A stretch of DNA of 64,000 bases, from the NCBI GenBank assembly GCA_905214905.1, contig CAJMNK010000002.1, positions 5,003 to 69,002 of the forward strand, written 5' to 3'. This DNA comes from an uncultured bacterium (GTDB lineage: Bacteria > Actinomycetota > Coriobacteriia > Coriobacteriales > Coriobacteriaceae). Position 1 is the first letter of the stretch. Each line of letters opens with the position of its first letter. Shown here one piece after another: positions 60,241-64,000 of the stretch. A program made the translations under genes and the position numbers. The notes below the pieces were generated by a model. It was not told the origin of the DNA. It did not search any database and worked only from the letters and a program-made list of their open reading frames with translations.

Positions 60241-60936
60241 ATGAACGAGCGCATACTGGTAGTTGATGACGAGAAGGCCATCGCCGATCTGGTTGGTATC
60301 TACCTTACAAAGGAGGGCTTTGACGTCCAGATCGCCTACAGCGGGGCCGATGCGGCCAAGGCAATCCTGGAGCAAGAGTTTGACCTGGCACTGCTCGACG
60401 TCATGCTGCCCGATATCGATGGCTTTGAGCTGCTGCGTACCATCCGTGCCAGCCATACCTATCCCGTAATAATGTTGACGGCGCGCGATGCCCAGCAGGA
60501 TAAAATCGAGGGCCTTTCGCTTGGCGCGGACGATTACGTGGTCAAACCGTTCCGCCCGCTGGAGCTCATCGCGCGCGTTCAGGCTCAGTTGCGCCGCTAT
60601 ACCAGCTACGGTAGCCGAGTGCAGGTGGCTGAGTCTCCGGTCATTCAGCTCGACGGCCTCGAGATCAACCGTGACGCTCGCTCCGTGACAGTGGACGGTG
60701 CGCCGGTGCGCCTCACGCCCATCGAGTATTCCATCTTGCTGTATCTGGCCGAGCATCGCGGCAGCGTAGTGCCCGTGGAGGACCTGTTCCGTGCGGTGTG
60801 GAACGAGGACTTTATGCCCGGCTCCAACAATACGGTGATGGTGCATATTCGCCACCTGCGCGAAAAGATTGGCGACGACGCCCAAAAACCGCGCTTTATC
60901 AAAAACGTCTGGGGCGTCGGCTACATCATCGAATAA
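60241..60936 (+). CDS. VanR-like response regulator (OmpR/PhoB family)
   Basis: 231 residues. Receiver with DD pair (ILVVDDEKAI), phospho-Asp in LALLDVMLP (~52), Thr in IMLTARD and Lys in VVKPFRPLELIARV; then a winged-helix DNA-binding domain (~135-231; RHLREKIGDD, FIKNVWGVGYI). The stretch HTYPVIML plus KPFRPLELIARV…AQLRRY is very close to VanR of glycopeptide-resistance clusters. AGAGGAG precedes the ATG. Partner of the kinase 26 bases downstream. Confidence 0.92.
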   Translation: MNERILVVDDEKAIADLVGIYLTKEGFDVQIAYSGADAAKAILEQEFDLALLDVMLPDIDGFELLRTIRASHTYPVIMLTARDAQQDKIEGLSLGADDYVVKPFRPLELIARVQAQLRRYTSYGSRVQVAESPVIQLDGLEINRDARSVTVDGAPVRLTPIEYSILLYLAEHRGSVVPVEDLFRAVWNEDFMPGSNNTVMVHIRHLREKIGDDAQKPRFIKNVWGVGYIIE

Positions 60937-60962
60937 CGCTTTTCGCTTGTGAGGATCTTGAT

Positions 60963-62201
60963 ATGACAAAAGACGATAGGCAGGCGTTCGAGGTGCCCGA
61001 TCGACTCTTTGAATACGTGAGGGCAGTCGTCGACAACCGCGCGCTCGCGACGGTACTGCTCTTTTTGTTGAGCCTGCTGCTGATCGGCATCGACAACATC
61101 GCCGGTATCTTGGCAGTTTTGCTTATCGGGTTTTTGCTGATCGATCGATTCGAGATCATGCGCCGTTGCGTGGTGATCGGCGGTGCCGCGTGGGTAATCA
61201 CGCTGGCGATTGGCGCCATGGCTCTTGGCGGCATTGCCGAGCCGGTGTTCTTTGACGCCGGCTTTGTATTCAACATGCTTGGCTTTGTCCTGGCGCTTGC
61301 CGTGTGCGTCTTATTCTTTTGTGGCCGAGCGCTGTATTACCAAGGCTACGAGCAAGGGGAACAGCATGCCGACCGCGTGCTTGCGGCCCGTGTCCAGGAC
61401 CGCCTGATCGATCATCCTGACGCCTGGGATAACATCGACGGCGACTTCCTGGAGGTCGAGGGTGCGCTCAACCGCGTGCGCGATTGCGAGCGTAAGGTGC
61501 AGCAGGCCCTACGCGACGAGTCGCATCGCAAGGACGACTTGGTCACATACCTGGCGCACGACCTGCGCACGCCGCTCGCCAGCGTGGTGGGCTACCTCTC
61601 GCTGTTGCAGGAGGCGCCCGACCTGCCGGTTGAGCAGCGCGCGCACTTTACGGGCGTGGCGCTCGACAAGGCGCACCGACTCGACACGCTTATTGAGGAG
61701 TTCTTTGATATCACGCGCTTTGACTTCCACGATATTGTGCTCACGCGCGGCTACGTCGACCTGGGATTGCTACTGGCGCAGGTGGCCGATGAGTTCTATC
61801 CCATCCTCAACGAGCAGCACAAAGATGTCCAAGTTGATGTGCGTGAGGACCTGACGGTGCTCGTAGATGGCGACAAGATGGCCCGCGTGTTTAACAACAT
61901 CATGAAAAACGCCATCGCCTATAGCTACGAAGGATCGACCATCACGATTGAGGCTGGGCGCCAAAATAACGGTGGCGTGCGAATTCGCTTTATCAATCAG
62001 GGCGATCCGATTCCGGCAGCTAAGCTCAAGATGATCTTTAAGAAGTTCTATCGCCTGGACGCGGCACGCGCGACCAATCGCGGCGGCGCCGGCCTGGGTC
62101 TTGCCATCGCCAGGGAGATTGTCGCGGCGCACGGCGGCACCATTGCGTGCGAATCGACGCCCGAGCACACGGTGTTTACCATTACACTGCCCGCTGCATA
62201 G
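60963..62201 (+). CDS. VanS-like sensor histidine kinase
   Basis: 412 residues from the ATG that follows the regulator. Four to five N-terminal helices (~25-135) with almost no extracellular domain, a HAMP-less linker, then DHp with the H-box YLAHDLRTPLASVVGYLSLL (~205) and the ATPase domain: N-box NNIMKNAIAYS, G1-like region and G2 GGAGLGLAIA. Multiple membrane helices without a sensory loop suggest sensing within the membrane, for example cell-wall lipid stress. It presumably phosphorylates the VanR-like regulator. Confidence 0.92.
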   Translation: MTKDDRQAFEVPDRLFEYVRAVVDNRALATVLLFLLSLLLIGIDNIAGILAVLLIGFLLIDRFEIMRRCVVIGGAAWVITLAIGAMALGGIAEPVFFDAGFVFNMLGFVLALAVCVLFFCGRALYYQGYEQGEQHADRVLAARVQDRLIDHPDAWDNIDGDFLEVEGALNRVRDCERKVQQALRDESHRKDDLVTYLAHDLRTPLASVVGYLSLLQEAPDLPVEQRAHFTGVALDKAHRLDTLIEEFFDITRFDFHDIVLTRGYVDLGLLLAQVADEFYPILNEQHKDVQVDVREDLTVLVDGDKMARVFNNIMKNAIAYSYEGSTITIEAGRQNNGGVRIRFINQGDPIPAAKLKMIFKKFYRLDAARATNRGGAGLGLAIAREIVAAHGGTIACESTPEHTVFTITLPAA

Positions 62202-62259
62202 TCAAGGTTCCCTTACAAACACTTGACAATGCGCTCACGTGCGTATGAGCCGCGATTTC

Positions 62260-62292
62260 TACTATCGATACTGCTGAATTGATATCGATATG
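62260..62292. promoter_or_regulatory. Twin TATCGATA palindromes upstream of pstB
   Basis: Two copies of the palindrome TATCGATA (about 62264-62271 and 62283-62290) occur directly upstream of the pstB ribosome site. Regulatory meaning is unknown; their spacing of 19 bases fits binding of a repressor on one face of the helix. Confidence 0.3.
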
Positions 62293-62304
62293 GAGGTATG
62301 CGGT

Positions 62305-63180
<876 letters not shown>

Positions 63181-63244
63181 TACCATCTAGTGCAGGCGCC
63201 TTTAGGGTTAAGATGCGGTCATGCCGGCCGCAGAGGGGTTCAAC

Positions 63245-63913
63245 ATGATCTATTACGTCGAGGACGATGACAACATCAGGGATTTGACGGTCTACGCGCT
63301 GCGCAAGCAGGGAATCGAGGCCGAGGGCTTTTCGTGCGATGGCGAGTTTAAGGCCGCCGTGGCGCGACGGGTGCCCGATGCTGTGCTGCTCGACATCATG
63401 CTGCCGGAAATCGACGGGCTCGAGATCCTCCATATGCTGCGCGAGAACCCGGCGACCAAGCATCTGCCCGTGATGATGCTCACGGCCAAGGGCACCGAGT
63501 TCGACACGGTGAGCGGCCTCGATGCCGGCGCTGACGACTATCTGGCCAAGCCTTTCGGCATGATGGAGCTGATTTCCAGGATAAAGGCTCTCATGAGAAG
63601 AACGGCGGCTAACGGTAAAAACGATGAATATACAGCGGACGGATTATATGTATGCCCATCAAAGCATATTGTAAAGGCAAACGGAAAAGAAGTAGTTTTG
63701 ACGTATAAGGAATTTGAACTTCTGTGCCTGTTAATATCCAACAAGGGAACTGTATTTAACAGAGATCAGATATTACAAAGAATATGGGGATTTGAGTTTG
63801 ACGGTGAGAACAGAACAGTTGACGTTCACATCCGTACATTGAGAACAAAGCTTGGCGAGTGCGGAGCTCTTATAGAAACGGTAAGGGGCATAGGATATAA
63901 AATAGGAGGATAA
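63245..63913 (+). CDS. PhoP/PhoB-like response regulator, composite of two sequence origins
   Basis: 222 residues from the ATG preceded by AGAGGGG. Receiver (MIYYVEDDDNIRDL, phospho-site AVLLDIMLPEIDG, MMLTAKG, YLAKPFGMMELI) and winged-helix domain (IHTLRTK type: VDVHIRTLRTKLGE, ETVRGIGYKIGG). The first ~110 codons are GC-rich like the rest of the window; from about codon 110 (base ~63,575) codons become AT-rich (AGA, ATA, GGA, TTA). The frame is intact and the protein looks functional, but the nucleotide origin switches. Either a chimeric assembly at a conserved receiver motif or a recombined gene. Confidence 0.8.
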   Translation: MIYYVEDDDNIRDLTVYALRKQGIEAEGFSCDGEFKAAVARRVPDAVLLDIMLPEIDGLEILHMLRENPATKHLPVMMLTAKGTEFDTVSGLDAGADDYLAKPFGMMELISRIKALMRRTAANGKNDEYTADGLYVCPSKHIVKANGKEVVLTYKEFELLCLLISNKGTVFNRDQILQRIWGFEFDGENRTVDVHIRTLRTKLGECGALIETVRGIGYKIGG

Positions 63914-63916
63914 ACC

Positions 63917-64000
63917 ATGACAAAAAGAATACTGCGCAGTATTATATTTGCTTCCATTGTAACCGGGCTTACCTGCATAGTATTTATAATGGGTATTTTA
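63917..64000 (+). CDS. Start of a sensor histidine kinase (3' truncated by the window)
   Basis: 28 codons: MTKRILRSIIFASIVTGLTC… then a hydrophobic run, the first membrane helix of a PhoR-type kinase, three bases after the regulator stop. GGAGG precedes the ATG. Codons are AT-rich (AGA, ATA, TTA), unlike the rest of the window. Partner of the regulator's second half. Confidence 0.65.
   Translation, partial: MTKRILRSIIFASIVTGLTCIVFIMGIL

Overview
The window reads as a high-GC actinobacterial chromosome of the Coriobacteriia, most like Collinsella. This rests on strongly GC-biased codons, a monoderm gene set (Flp/Tad pilus without secretin, SipW-type signal peptidases, a T-box in front of pheST) and gene neighbourhoods; no search could be run. 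Nearly all genes lie on the plus strand. The exceptions are an M32 carboxypeptidase, an AbiEi/Vsr-like protein, pyruvate kinase, the cargo and transposase of a mobile element, a 57-residue membrane protein and a D-Ala-D-Ala carboxypeptidase. From about base 63,550 to the end the sequence abruptly turns AT-rich with Firmicutes-like codons inside a response-regulator gene. This looks like an assembly chimera or a recombination joint.

Layout. 1-7.6 kb: a compact locus of SipW-type surface proteins, two SipW-like signal peptidases, a membrane-anchored McrB-like AAA+ ATPase and a DUF2357-like protein with a very long coiled coil; this is the best candidate for an undescribed system. 7.7-12.6 kb: EamA transporter, DUF4012 surface protein, glmM. 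12.6-18.6 kb: a cluster of hairpins, M32 carboxypeptidase, T-box leader and pheST. 18.7-21.6 kb: an ECF nickel/cobalt importer (NikMN-Q-O) behind a NikR-like operator. 21.7-30 kb: phospholipase-C-like protein, AbiEi/Vsr-like protein, pyk, a calcium-type P-ATPase with a pseudoknot-like leader, and rsgA. 30.3-39.9 kb: a tad pilus operon (cpaB, cpaE, cpaF, tadB, tadC, flp, several TadE/TadG-like proteins) ending in a DUF192 gene.

39.9-46.6 kb: a toxin-antitoxin-like pair, tRNA-Phe, a GH5-like protein lacking its acid/base residue, rsmI, metG, rsmA, tatD and tRNA-Leu. 46.6-51.0 kb: a 4.16-kb IS1595-like element with terminal inverted repeats and an 8-bp target duplication. It carries a fused restriction-modification gene and a RelB-type antitoxin, and sits inside an older tRNA-Leu attachment-site duplication. 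51-58.6 kb: SPFH protein, rlmH, proC, serS, tRNA-Arg, a large TPR protein and tRNA-Ser. 58.7-64 kb: D-Ala-D-Ala carboxypeptidase divergent from a VanR/VanS-like two-component pair, pstB, and the composite phoP-like regulator with the first codons of its histidine kinase.

At least five intergenic regions hold long nested inverted repeats (about 95-150 bp) that ordinary terminators do not explain. Housekeeping translation genes (pheST, metG, serS, rsmI, rsmA, rlmH, rsgA, four tRNAs) are interspersed with envelope genes (glmM, the carboxypeptidase, VanRS-like pair, DUF4012, SipW and tad loci).
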